This document shows positions 21,001-30,689 of a DNA stretch of 64,000 bases, in pieces. A program made the position numbers and the translations under genes. Location: positions 12,636,242 through 12,700,241 of the forward strand of contig OZ024828.1 in assembly GCA_964016985.1 (NCBI GenBank), in the 5' to 3' direction. The DNA is from Anodontia alba (Eukaryota > Mollusca > Bivalvia > Lucinida > Lucinidae). The notes beneath the pieces are model-generated. The model was given only the letters and a program-made list of their open reading frames with translations, searched no databases and had not been told where the DNA came from. Each line of letters opens with the position of its first letter. Position 1 is the first letter of the stretch.

Positions 21001-21486
21001 CGAACTACCCAATACTCTAATTCATTCCTGCCATCTGTGGTAAGAGATTGGAATAGCTTACCTTGTGCTGATAGAGACACAGATACGACAAATTCTTTTA
21101 AGCAACGTTTAAATCAGAACATGGTATGCGTTCCAAAGTATTACTACACTGGCAAACGTAAATTACAAATTTTACACACCAGAATTAGAACTGTGTGTAG
21201 TTCTCTAAACTTCGATCTTTTTTCGAAAAACATTGTAGATTCGCCCCTATGTACCTGCGGTAGTGGTAATATTGAAAACGCTGATCACTTCTTCCTAAGA
21301 TGCCCTCTGTACATAGATCAAAGAACTGAGCTCACAAACAGCATACTCCTCTACACAACAATGACTCTAAATGTACTTTTATCCGGGGATGAATCACTAC
21401 CTCACAATTTGAATGTGGCAATATTTGACAGCGTCCAAAAATATATACTGGTAACAAAAAGATTTAGTAGTAATAGAACTAGGTAA
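18001..21486 (+). CDS. Non-LTR endonuclease-reverse transcriptase polyprotein
   Basis: 1161 codons from the first in-frame ATG (the frame is open from 17824 but has only a TTG before). Order: a hydrophobic segment at residues about 55-74, then a 2A-like motif DVHPNPGP (77-84). Next is an apurinic-type endonuclease with HYNVQS (Asn118), SETW (Glu143), YRPP, GDFN (249-252), SLIDLVL and RYHC (His319; Tyr replaces the usual Asp of SDH). Then a reverse transcriptase with GPDGISNRML, FCDITKAFDRVW (Asp685), GVPQGSILGP and FADD (771-774). The C-terminus has CTC...H...C (from Cys1084). These enzymes nick the target and copy the element RNA there. No stop or frameshift was seen. A 2A-like sequence here could release or re-route the N-terminal segment, but the canonical Glu (DxExNPGP) is His. 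Confidence 0.92.
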   Translation: MFLIHICAITHHSYSISKHLNANVNSSSHLVINNMLSRIVPGKLYICNCEFTIHGINLLFTLTVLAWLCALILRAGDVHPNPGPSSSSSSTSLNTSSASSSNINFLNLANHLSFVHYNVQSIAPKLDILATELMDFDLLAFSETWLSPKTKSDDLMIDSFSKLERKDRVGDSHGGVIPYVKDFIFYKRRADLELRGIENIWIEIVIKHKHILFGLFYRPPSSDSVYFSTVEDSIHLAIDTGISDIIVTGDFNYNILNTQSSRKITSCCEQFSLTQMINEPTHYTETSSSLIDLVLVSNKAHVISSGVGDPFLCQEIRYHCPVFGILNFSKPKRKSFTRHIWRYDQGNYNLLREKISNADWLALQDDDINAYAKSLIEQLLDLAGTCIPNKVVTIRPGDPPWIMSRIKLLIRKRKRAYRKTKRTDNPSDWRKFKLIHNKGISAIRESKQAINDRFAERLKSGNLTSKQWWSVLKSFISSKSNSSLPPLEKDGLIYTDDLEKANLLNDFFRDQTLLDDKNAVLPEIDPYPVHDNLSSLFVTPEEVELTMKALPIGKATGPDGISNRMLKEISKEISVPVAAFFNYSFSIGKVPDAFKESHVCPVPKGGNPADIANNRPISLLSNLDKTQERLVFKHLYNHFHDNNIITPFQSGFMPGDSTVNQLTYLYNTFCHALNSGKEVRVVFCDITKAFDRVWHAGLIHKLRAAGISGQLLKWFTSYLENRKQGVVFPGAQSDWNFIHAGVPQGSILGPLLFLLYINDIVTEIGSNIRLFADDTSLFIIVENPNTVANIINSDLQRITRWAAMWLEKFHPNKNEALLISRKLDRQNHPPLFMLNNQINEVEFHKHLGLYFSSDCSWHHHINYIKHKGWTRINIMRKLKFDLDRKSLEIIYTSFIRPILEYADVIWDNCSHQEKQELEKIQTEAARIATGATKLVSIQKLYEEVCWERLETRRWKHKLVLFHKMVYNITPQYLSNLVPPLVQNVSRYNLRNENNLQTIYSRTTQYSNSFLPSVVRDWNSLPCADRDTDTTNSFKQRLNQNMVCVPKYYYTGKRKLQILHTRIRTVCSSLNFDLFSKNIVDSPLCTCGSGNIENADHFFLRCPLYIDQRTELTNSILLYTTMTLNVLLSGDESLPHNLNVAIFDSVQKYILVTKRFSSNRTR

Positions 21487-21852
21487 AAACCTTTTAGAGA
21501 TATTTTCAGATACTGATATTTAACATATAATTACTAAATTGAATTGTTGTTTTACCGAAGTTTTCTGAAACTATCACGGTAACAGCTTTTTCTTAGTAAT
21601 ATAAAATGGCTGTTTCGATCGTGTCTCCAGTCCCATCCCCTTTGTTCCAGCTCGCTATGTTTTTTCTTTCCTCTTCTCTCTTAACTCCTGCTTTAATGCT
21701 TTATTTTTTTCTCTTTCTTTTCACATTAAATGGAATTTATATATCTACATGTTTCTTTACAACCAGATATTAGGTCGTATATTTTTCAGGTTTGTTCTGC
21801 TTAAGTGAATAACAATTCGACATATTGATTCATGTATATACTTAATATACTA

Positions 21853-22135
21853 CATCACGAAAACACGCCTATATAATTTTGACCCCCTTGAACCCCACTT
21901 TTATATAGTAAAACTGGGGTTTACAGGGGTATACATTATTTTACTTATTTCTGCTCAGGATATGGTTTGTGGGTACTCGTTGGAACCGCCTCGACGAGGC
22001 GGTTCTAACGATTACCCACAGTGTGTGTTTTGGGCAGAGATAGAAATAGAAAAAATATTAGATTTTTTATCTGAAAACTTTCATTTTTTGATGGTAAAAT
22101 TTTCAATATATTTGAATAGGCGTGTTTTCGTGATG
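21853..22135. mobile_element. Hairpin MITE family B nested in the LINE 3' UTR
   Basis: The two ends are exact mirrors: CATCACGAAAACACGCCTAT on the left and ATAGGCGTGTTTTCGTGATG on the right, with TA flanking each side (21851-21852, 22136-22137), consistent with a TA target-site duplication. The central hairpin has the GGTACTCGTTGGAACCGCCTC arm. This is the best-preserved copy and shows the family was active after the LINE inserted. Confidence 0.88.
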
Positions 22136-22453
22136 TAACAGCAACAAAATGTTTAATTGCTGGTTGTACTCTTCATTGACGTTTTATTCCTGTTTTTCTC
22201 CCTTTCCTTTTGTTAAATTTTTTTTGGCTTTTGTATATTCATGTATTGAAACTTACAGTCAATTGTCCTTTGTTGATAAGAATGTCATCGATAAATCAAC
22301 TTGCCATAGAACTATTACAGCTTTATTACCATGTTCTAGGAGAAGAACTAAATAAGCTTTAAGCTTCCGTTCTGATCCTAAATGTTTGTATTGTCTTCAT
22401 TGTTATATCTGTACACAAACTGAAATTCTGAATAAAATATGTTTAAACTAATT

Positions 22454-22750
22454 GAGGTCGTGATCACGACCAAAATTTGAATTTTCTTTCTTTTTTATTA
22501 TATGTTTTGACGTCAAATATGATGTCACTAAAGTTTGATGACGTCGCGTAATGTGAACGTCTTCCATAATGACGTTGCTGACGCTGCAGTTAGAAAAATT
22601 GCAAAACCGAAAAGTTTGGGTGCCCAATTTGTCCTTTTGGACTGTTTTAAATGGGTATGCATACTTCTGCAAATATAAAATCTTACATTTTCACTGGTGA
22701 AAATGTAAATTTTATATTTTATATTTTCACTAGTGAAAATGTAACATATG
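22454..22750. repeat. Short palindromes
   Basis: GGTCGTGATCACGACC at 22456-22471, then two related palindromes ACATTTTCACTGGTGAAAATG (22684-22706) and ATTTTCACTAGTGAAAAT (22723-22741). No gene. Confidence 0.7.
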
Positions 22751-22869
22751 CGTTATATGTCATTGATAATCTTCTATATTTCATTGATTTCCATAAAATA
22801 AAATACAAAATGAATTTGTTTTTCTATCATGAGTCTTGAATCTCCAAACCACTTATGAACTCAACTTTT

Positions 22870-23029
22870 ATCATTATTTATAATGCAATAATGTGTGTAT
22901 GTGGATGGATGAAAGTGTGAGAATGTTAATGTTCATGTATTTATATTCGATGTAATTGTGTATGCCTTTAACCCACTTGCTAGGTATAACTGTGCAATTC
23001 AATAAATTTTATTCTATTCTATTTTATTG
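22870..23029 (+). repeat. LINE 3' tail with (TTCTA)n
   Basis: Ends ...GTGCAATTCAATAAATTTTA then TTCTATTCTATTTTATT, the pentanucleotide tail of CR1/L2-like elements. It abuts the left target-site duplication of the 7.25-kb transposon. Confidence 0.6.
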
Positions 23030-23037
23030 GCATGATG

Positions 23038-23147
23038 GGGTGATCATAAAAGCCGGAAGTAAAGGTCGGAAGTCGGGACCAAAAGTCGGAAGTAAATTTT
23101 GACAATCAAATAATAACACTTAACTTGCACCTATTGGGATGAAATTT
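23038..23147 (+). repeat. Left terminal inverted repeat
   Basis: Starts GGGTGATCATAAAAGCCGG; contains three spaced GTCGG-AGT motifs (AGCCGGAAGT, GTCGGAAGT, GTCGGAAGT) that could be transposase-binding sites; mirrored at 30178-30286. Confidence 0.85.
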
Positions 23148-23533
23148 GGAACATAAGTAGAATATAGACTCGTCTTTAAAATGCATATAAGATTTTATAT
23201 TATAATCAAATATTTTTTCACGTTATAATATGAAATATACAACAACGCCGCTCATTTTGGGGTCGGGACCAACTTTTGCGGTATTGACGATGTCAAGCGT
23301 GTAGCAAATTGTTGTCAGTCTGGGAATTCCACACGAATTATTTTATACCATGTCAATTATAAACATGTCACAGATTAGAAGAATGTAAAAATAAAGTTAT
23401 TTCATCGCACCGTCTAGTAATTAATTGACCCGGGAGTAGGTCGATACTAAATTTCGGCTTCTGCGGTATTCGGTACATAGAAATACCGGAACACACCGAA
23501 ACACCGGAACACACTGGTAATTACCGGAACACA

Positions 23534-23605
23534 CTCCATTTTTATTTTATTTTATTTTATTTTATTTTATTTTTATTTTTATTTTTTTTATTTTTTTATT
23601 TTTTG
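23534..23605. repeat. (TTTTA)n low-complexity tract
   Basis: Imperfect TTTTATTTTA pentamer run. Confidence 0.95.
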
Positions 23606-23794
23606 GCTTATTAAATAGTTTTTTTGGGGGGAAATACGTGGCCCTTTAATATACCCTGTGTCTTATTTTATCATTTGTACCCCTGAACATAATCTGTTAA
23701 ATAATATTTATCTAATATTATATGGCAGTTTGATTCGGCGAATTGTTCTCAAGGTGAAATTATAAAATAAATACTTTTTTATTTTGCTTTAATA

Positions 23795-23797
23795 ATG

Positions 23798-23841
<44 letters not shown>

Positions 23842-23842
23842 T
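23795..23842. repeat. (AAT)n/(ATT)n palindromic tract
   Basis: AATAATAAT switches to ATTATTATT midway, making a perfect fold-back of triplets. Confidence 0.9.
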
Positions 23843-24183
23843 TGTGCGTGTTGTGGTGGAGGGAATGAGGGTGGGGTTTGCTGGCATATGTGGTCCGTTA
23901 TGTATTAAACTTCAAAGGGGAATATTAATAACGAAAGTAAATTATAAATGACCGTTTGTTTGCTAACTAAAAAGTTCTATGACCTGCAGAATACCAGTCT
24001 GATGCGAAAAAAGTATTTTCGGAGCCCACAATTTCTGCTGGTTGGTGTTGGTTCCGACAAGTGAACAAGGTCTTCATCATAGTCATGGGGGCGCTTAATG
24101 TCATGAAATTTTATGATATTTTCACCGTAGGTCTGGAAGAGCATCTTGTTGGTTTTTTCCTGTCTCTGTCGAATTTAGCCTTC

Positions 24184-24561
24184 CTAAGGCCAGGTGGGTC
24201 GCTTTTGGAAAAAGTCGGCTCTGGGAAGAATCTCTGAGATGTATACTCGCCGAACTCCAACATCTTCAAACTCCTTAACCAGACTACAGATGTTCTCGTA
24301 GATTATATCTGGATCTGATATAGGGCTGATATCGTTGCCACCGATGGAGAGGAAAACGATGCGCGGGCTAGCAGCTTTCATTCTCTTCTTCAGAGTATCA
24401 ACAGCATCTATTCTTGAAAACTTCAAGCCACCTTGGTAAACGGATGTTGAAGATCCTGGGACATGAAGATTGCCTTGGCTGAATTTATGCAGCCACTTGA
24501 TGTATCGCCAATATATTTTTAGCGGTAGCGAATGCGCGCTGTGACATATGCTGGGGGTTGT
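24184..24561 (-). pseudogene. SGNH-hydrolase-like relic in transposon
   Basis: An open frame of about 125 codons with no real start. SPRIVFLSIGGNDISP matches the block III region (GxND) of SGNH/GDSL esterase-like domains, followed by a helix (IYENICSLVKEFEDVGVRRV) and YISEILPR. Upstream WRYIKWLHKFSQGNL follows a CHS that could be a degenerate block I (GDS/GHS). The C-terminal block with Asp-x-x-His is missing. SGNH domains are known in some transposable elements, for example Ngaro-type retroelements. Its function in this element is unknown. Confidence 0.55.
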
Positions 24562-25369
24562 CTACATCGGGTTTATTGACAACTGATTGCGTGCCGTAAT
24601 GTTTTAATTGGCTACCGAGTTAATTATAACTTATTTTTTAGACGTAGAATATAAATAATAAACCAAGCCAAATAAAAAAAAATATTCTGAAATTAATACA
24701 CCGGCATCGGTATCGAAGTATTGCAATTTCTGTTATGAAAATATGTGGTATATTCAAAGTTACTTAGATGCACACACATAGCGCGCGCTATAAGTTTGTG
24801 CGTGTAGCATGTGTCTGTGTGTGTGCAATTAATTAATAGTATACCTAGAATTCACTTCAAATGTTAAATCTTATAGTTAAATGTCTTATGTAGATTGTCA
24901 CATGTCATATTTTATTGCTTTATTTATTTAATAAAAAAAAAAGGGAAAAAAAGCTTGTTCCAAGCCAGAACTGTTCTATGTAGTGCCGGGGCAAACAGTG
25001 CAGCAAACAGTGTAGACCCCGATAAATGTAATTAATATCCCCTAGATACCTAATGGGTCCTGCAGCCATGAGTTTTTGGCAAACATTGTCGACCCCGATA
25101 AGACTGTAGATTACGCATACATTTTAATAATTATGAAAACGTTCCCAATTCTATCTCTTGCCGTCCCTACATAGTTAAATAGATATGGATTATGTGAAAA
25201 CGAGAAAAGATCCCCGTATATCTAAGGGCCATGACTGAATGTGTGACTGTGCAAGCTGATCTAAGTAGTTGCCGACCGCACATATATATTGTATGAATTG
25301 CCGTGTAACTACTTGTATTTGTTGTCGTGTTGTTGTTTAACATGTTTATTGAATGAAAATACGTTGTTA

Positions 25370-25945
25370 AGACCTGACATTCGGTGTGATTCATCTAAAT
25401 ACCTAAATACCTGTACGTATGACCTAAACAATAGTGTTGACTGGGCCGTTGAACTCACGCTAAATTTGAAACCCTTATTTTTCAGAGAAATAACACTTGA
25501 CATTCGATGTGCTTCATCTGCTAGGCAGACATTTCAGATGAAATGTCATGCCTTTTTTCTCTAAAAAATACCAAATATATGGCTTTAATAGTGTTGACTG
25601 GCTCGGATAATGAAGATTTACTATATCATTTCTAGATTAATTTTTCTTATTTTTTGCGTTGTTAAGACTTGACATTCGGCGTAATTCAACTGCTAGGTAG
25701 AGAGTTCACATGAAATGTCAAACCTCTTTTCTATTTAAAATATCTAAATACATGTACTATGACCTCAAAAGTGTTGACTGGGCCGTTGAACTCACGCTGA
25801 ATTTGATAACTTTATTTTTCAGAGAAATAACACTTGACATTCGATGTGCTTCGTCTGCTAGGGAGACATTTCACATGAAATGTCAAGCCTTTATTTCTCT
25901 CTAAAAAATACCAAATATTTGACCTAATTAGTGTTGACTGGGACG
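25370..25945. repeat. Imperfect tandem repeats (TTGACATTCG units)
   Basis: Four diverged units contain CTTGACATTCGGTGTG or CTTGACATTCGATGTGCTTC, ACATGAAATGTCA and GTGTTGACTGGGCCG. Unit length varies between about 120 and 170 bp. No coding function. Confidence 0.75.
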
Positions 25946-26139
25946 GATATTCCTAACAAGCGATTATCCCTTAATTATGGTTCGCGACCTGCTGTTTTAA
26001 TTTTCTGACTTCCCTGTTTTGTGAGATATCATCTTCTCCACATAATGTTGATTACCCCATACTGTTAATTATATACACAATGTATTGATTTTTTTTTCAG
26101 GTAATAACAGAAAATGCTTTTGTATCTTTAATGACTATG

Positions 26140-26229
26140 TCATATGCCATCGTACATGTTTGTATTATATCCTCAAGGGCACCTATTGGAATTTTGAAAT
26201 AAATCTATTCTATTCTATTCTATTCTATT
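26140..26229 (+). repeat. LINE 3' tail with (ATTCT)n
   Basis: TCCTCAAGGGCACCTATTGG ... TTTTGAAATAAATC then ATTCT repeated; typical CR1/L2-like 3' end. The upstream body is not recognisable. Confidence 0.65.
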
Positions 26230-26286
26230 CATAAACACTTTTGTACATATCCTTTGGTAGCTCATGCTCCAGGTTACAAAGCAAAA

Positions 26287-26424
<138 letters not shown>

Positions 26425-26719
26425 TAAATAAATAAAATCAAGGTATAAAATCATTTTGACTGTGTACACCTTCTCCGTGTGTTACTATTTCCTATATTAT
26501 GTCTTATTAGTGTCTGCAAATATTTTGTCTGAAGGATAAATAGTACGATGTATATTACAACACAGATTTCTACTCTACTGCTGAAAATAGCTGCCCAGAC
26601 AGGTGAGCCAAAGTGGGTAGAGACAAGCCCCAATCACTTTGGCTTGTCCTTTCTGGGTAGTTATTCAGATAACTAATTTTTCAAATCATTTTGGATTAAT
26701 ACATATTTACTAGTACTGA

Positions 26720-26860
26720 GTCTTACTACAGATTTGTGTATGTAAAATGTTGTCATTGTGTTTATTCGCCATCACACTGTTAAATGTTATGTCCTGATGG
26801 GCTTTGTAGCCCTTTGGAGTTCTCAATAAAGATCTGTTTTGTTCTGTTCTGTATCCCTTG
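26720..26860 (+). repeat. LINE 3' tail with (TTCTG)n
   Basis: ATGTCCTGATGGGCTTTGTA GCCC ... CAATAAAGATCTG then TTTTGTTCTGTTCTG; another CR1/L2-like 3' terminus, with a hairpin GATGGGC / GCCC before the tail. Confidence 0.6.
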
Positions 26861-27146
26861 GTACTTGTTCGACTGATCTTAGTCTTCACTGGCACCTGTT
26901 TGATTTTTCGGAAAGGCTGTGTTGTTACTCAATTAAAGTATTAATCAGTCTCTTATCAGATATTAATAAGAGGCACACTTTAACCGCAGGGGATTAGGAT
27001 TTCAAAATGGCGAATACTTCATGAGGAATGAAAGATGCCAATTTAGCATACGTCGTCGTTAATATATTGTGAGTCTGTTATCGGACAGTGAAAACCTTGC
27101 TCAGACTCATCAGCAGTCTGATCTTGACCTTCGCTGGCAACATCCC

Positions 27147-27238
27147 AGCGGGCACATGACGTTTATACAACGTTGTCTCAACGTCGATGCAACGTCATGA
27201 CGTTACATCGACGTTGTATAAACGTCATGTGTCCGCTT
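27147..27238. repeat. Fold-back, GCGGGCACATGACG family
   Basis: AGCGGGCACATGACGTTTAT pairs with ATAAACGTCATGTGTCCGCT around ACGTCATGACGT. Simple version of the compound repeat at 4145-4365. Confidence 0.85.
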
Positions 27239-27362
27239 GGATATGTTTGATGACACGTTTTCGCATGGCATGGCAATCTAGCTGCATCATCAAATTATTT
27301 TTTTTTATTGTTTAATGAGTTGATCTTTGAATATACATTGTGTTTTTATATACTTTATGTTG

Positions 27363-27364
<2 letters not shown>

Positions 27365-27421
<57 letters not shown>
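27365..27421. repeat. (GT)n microsatellite
   Basis: About 56 bp of uninterrupted GT. Confidence 0.98.
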
Positions 27422-27423
<2 letters not shown>

Positions 27424-27559
27424 CTCGGACCCATCAATACCCGGACTTGTTACTGTCCGTTTCCGTTAATTATCATGTCGCGGGTGCTGGTGATGCTTAC
27501 GTCACTTCGGAATCTATATTTTGCAAACTCCACCCATATTAAACTAGTATTAAACACAT

Positions 27560-28600
27560 TTATTTTTAGTTAATTAAAAGGCAAATATAAAGAAATTTAA
27601 AATATTCCTGGTTTTCATGGTGTTGATAGAATGCTTTAAGAGAATTATTTTGTTGAAAACCCCATCAAAAAATTTCAATCCAATCAAAAGTTATGGTGAT
27701 TAATTTACGATACCTACCTTTTTTCCTGTTAGAGTAACCTCCCTTGGATTGTGTATTGATTAAGGCCCACAATGCAATATTCTGTGATGTCATAGTGGAA
27801 CTTAAATTTTAAATTGAAATTTTAAACAGGAATATTCTGCATTTCCTTATATGCTACACAGTTTTTCTCCTTAACCATTATTGAAATTGGTTTCGATCCA
27901 CAAATAAGCCCATGAATAGAGAATTTAACTCAAAATTTAATCTGTTATTTAAATTTAAAGCTAAATTTTAAAATGTTTAAAACTTGACTAATATTAAATT
28001 TTCCGTAAGTTTTTTTTTAATAATAGTGAATTTTGGGTGTATATCATATAAATGAATACCAAAAAAAGTCAATTTTGGCTAACTATTAAGCATTATAACT
28101 GGATTTTAAATTATTAAAATGAAATTTTTAAATTTGAAATGTAACACTTTAAACGGAAAATAAGAGCTAAATTCTTATGTATATTAGTTTAAAGGAGCTG
28201 AATAAATTAAACAATATGAAAACTGAATTGATGCAGATTAAAGAGCAAAAAAATATTGGCAATTTAAAAAAGTTTAAAATTTTACTGTTCCCTTATGATG
28301 TCATAAAAAGGCTCATGAATATTAATGAGGCAGCCTGAATTCAATCCACTTGGATGTTAAATATCAAATTTCAAATCGCAATATTTCAGAAACTGTTCAA
28401 GATAATTTGATGCGGTTTTCGGCAGTCACCTCCTTACTGAAGTGCCCTTAAATATTTAGTAGAATTAAAACCTTTATATTTGCCCTTTAAGCCAGTTAAA
28501 ATTATTATAAAGCAATAATGCCATCTTGGGTCCGTTATATGTTAATAACATTTTATTCAAATGATTCCTTTTAACTTAGATAATCGCCGAATTTTGCACA
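27560..28600. other. AT-rich transposon interior, no gene
   Basis: Rich in TTTAAATTT-type sequence with no open frame of note. Lies within the 7.25-kb element. Confidence 0.5.
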
Positions 28601-28609
28601 TACTTGTTT

Positions 28610-29400
28610 TAGAAAATGTGGGTCAAATTCGAGAGAATCGGCATTTTCACAGTCGACTTTTCAAATTTCTATTACGGTTATGAAAATAATATGCTGATAA
28701 AGCAATAAAACAAAGCTAGTTTATTCTGAATAAGTTGGGTTTATAGTTGATTTTTGCGACAAAAAGCATTAAAAGGCTATGCTAATGCTAGTACTATTCA
28801 ACAATGGTCGCCATTTTTTCTTGGACGAATAGCTTCATTCACAAATCAGTGTTTGGAAACTCCATCGAAATTTGTAATATGTGTGATCAATATTCAACAA
28901 ATATGATTAAAAAAACAAAATAATTACATAGTATTTAATTTGAATGATAAGTGATGTTTTGTTCACAGATGACACTTATATATGAGGTTCATTATCGCGG
29001 ATAACTGTTGGTCAAATTCGAGAAATCGACATTTTCACCAGCCGATATTTCAATTGGCATTGAATGGCATTGAAGTAGGTATAAAAATAATATGCTCATA
29101 AAACAACTTCGAAAAAAGCTAGTTTTTTTTTTCCTGAATAAGTTTAATTTATAATTGATTTTAACGAGGACGTGCATTAAAAGGCTCTACTAATGCGAGT
29201 ACAGTTCAACAATGGTCGCCATTTTTCTTCGACGAATGGCTTCATCCACAAAACGGTGTTTGGAAACTCCACCGAAATTTGTAAAGTATGTAACCAATAT
29301 TCAACAAATGTGGTTGAAAAACAATTACGTGTATATAGTACTAACTTTTTATGATGGTTGGTGTATTGTTCACAAATAAAACTTATATGTGGTTGTTTAT
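28610..29400. repeat. Two-copy direct repeat of about 395 bp
   Basis: GTCAAATTCGAGA, TAATATGCT, AAAAGGCT, CAACAATGGTCGCCATTTTT and GTGTTTGGAAACTCCA occur in the same order starting near 28620 and again near 29011. Divergence is moderate, so the duplication is old. Confidence 0.85.
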
Positions 29401-29549
29401 TGTAGATAATTATCACTTTCTACTCGATTGATTTTCGCACATTCCAGACGAAATCCGGTAACCGGTAAAATCATAGCCACGACATCATCATATCGATAAA
29501 ATAGGTATTTAGCACTATAGTTACCAATCCGGGTATTGATGGGTCCGAG

Positions 29550-29551
29550 GA

Positions 29552-29600
<49 letters not shown>
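29550..29600. repeat. (TG)n(AG)n microsatellite
   Basis: A short TG run followed by AG dinucleotides. Confidence 0.95.
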
Positions 29601-29602
<2 letters not shown>

Positions 29603-30177
29603 ATTACATTGAATTGATGAATGATGAAATAAAACTGTGTAATTAATAAACATGTCTTGCTATATTTTAATACCAAAAAAGACAAGCCGGTTCAATCCGG
29701 TTCGACATGACCTTAGCTGTTGTCTGTGCCGTGAAACATACAAACAACACAAGACTACAACAGGAAATCTGGAAAGAGTCCCTACCCTTCCTACACTGAC
29801 ATAGCACTCTGGGTAAAACAAAAGTTCAGCTAACATTTTGAAATATTTTCTCCACTAACGGTTTTGACATTTCATGTTTATCATTTCTAATGTGTACAGT
29901 TTGTTGGAAATGTCAAATGTCAAAACTTTTGTGATGGAAGAATATGCAAGATGTCTTCATTCTGTCATTAAGCTAAATTAGATCAGCGTGTGACAATCAT
30001 AAACTTAACTTCAATTATAATTTCTTGTGAGTATTCAGGCCCAGCGGACCGGAACACATTTTTCTCAAACACTTGAATGAGGTTAATTTATTGTAAACTA
30101 AGATCAGACTTGATATCAACAACATTCTACATACAAACAAACACTAATTAAGTTATAAAAACAAATTTTAATAATAT

Positions 30178-30286
30178 AAAATTCATCCCGATAGGTGCAA
30201 GTTTAGTGTTATTATTTGATTGTCCAAATATACTCCCGACTTTTGGTTCCGACTCTCGACCTTTACTCCCGGCTTTTATAATACCC
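30178..30286 (-). repeat. Right terminal inverted repeat
   Basis: Inverted copy of 23038-23147, ending TTTTATAATACCC immediately before the GCATGATG duplication. If the adjacent gene is transcribed, this repeat would form its immediate 5' UTR or promoter; a TTTATAAT string lies 13 bp before the first ATG. Confidence 0.85.
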
Positions 30287-30294
30287 GCATGATG
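30287..30294 (+). other. Target-site duplication carrying host ATGs
   Basis: GCATGATG, identical to 23030-23037. Both candidate start codons of the downstream gene (30289 and 30292) lie inside it. Confidence 0.8.
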
Positions 30295-30689
30295 GATAAA
30301 CGCAAAAGACGAAGGAAGGATTCTGGCAGTTCTTGGTCCGATTTATCATTTGGTGCAAGTGCAACAGTTCCTTCACAAGTGTCAAAGTGGACAGAGAATG
30401 ATTTGAATGGACTTTCTATCAGTTATGCTGGAAATTCTGAAAATCCTCATGATATTTTAAACCAGGCAGAATTGGTTTGTAAAATCGAGAAAATACCACG
30501 CGAAATATGCGATGCAATCAAATTTTTAGATGAATGTCTCGATTTTGATATCGCCACCACAGAAAAAGGTGAAATAGATGTAGATGCCTTATACATAGAT
30601 GAGCGGGGACATGATATTGTTAAGATGCTAGATAAGAAGTATGACGATATCAATTTATCCAAGTACACTAGCAGTCCTTCCAGTTTAAG
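30289..30689 (+). CDS. Unknown protein, first coding exon
   Basis: 133 codons plus 2 nt from ATGATG to the donor AAG|GTAAGT. The start is well constrained: an in-frame TGA lies at 30217 and no AG splice acceptor lies between it and the ATG. The protein begins MMDKRKRRRKDSGSSWSDLS, with a basic cluster like a nuclear localisation signal and a Ser-rich stretch. It continues into an acidic, helical-looking half (CKIEKIPREICDAIKFLDEC, EKGEIDVDALYIDERGHDIV, LDKKYDDINLSKY). There is no signal peptide or membrane segment. I do not recognise the family. The exon ends in phase 2, which fits the exon at 41206. It lies against the right end of the 7.25-kb transposon. Confidence 0.7.

Larger units (their letters stand above)
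17750..22447 (+). mobile_element. Non-LTR retrotransposon, CR1/L2-like, near full length
   Basis: A single long ORF (18001-21486) carries endonuclease, reverse transcriptase and a C-terminal Cys/His cluster. The probable 3' UTR runs to about 22447, where TTCTGAATAAAATATG resembles a polyadenylation region, and it is interrupted by a nested MITE at 21853-22135. The 5' boundary is not defined; no separate ORF1 was found upstream within 1 kb, so the copy may be 5'-truncated or lack ORF1. The intact frame suggests a young insertion. Confidence 0.75.

Noticed and set aside
17805..21640. GGGACTGGAGC before the LINE ORF and GTCTCCAGTCCC after it as inverted repeats of an enclosing element
   Set aside because: Only about 10 bp match and no longer alignment or duplication was seen; likely chance.
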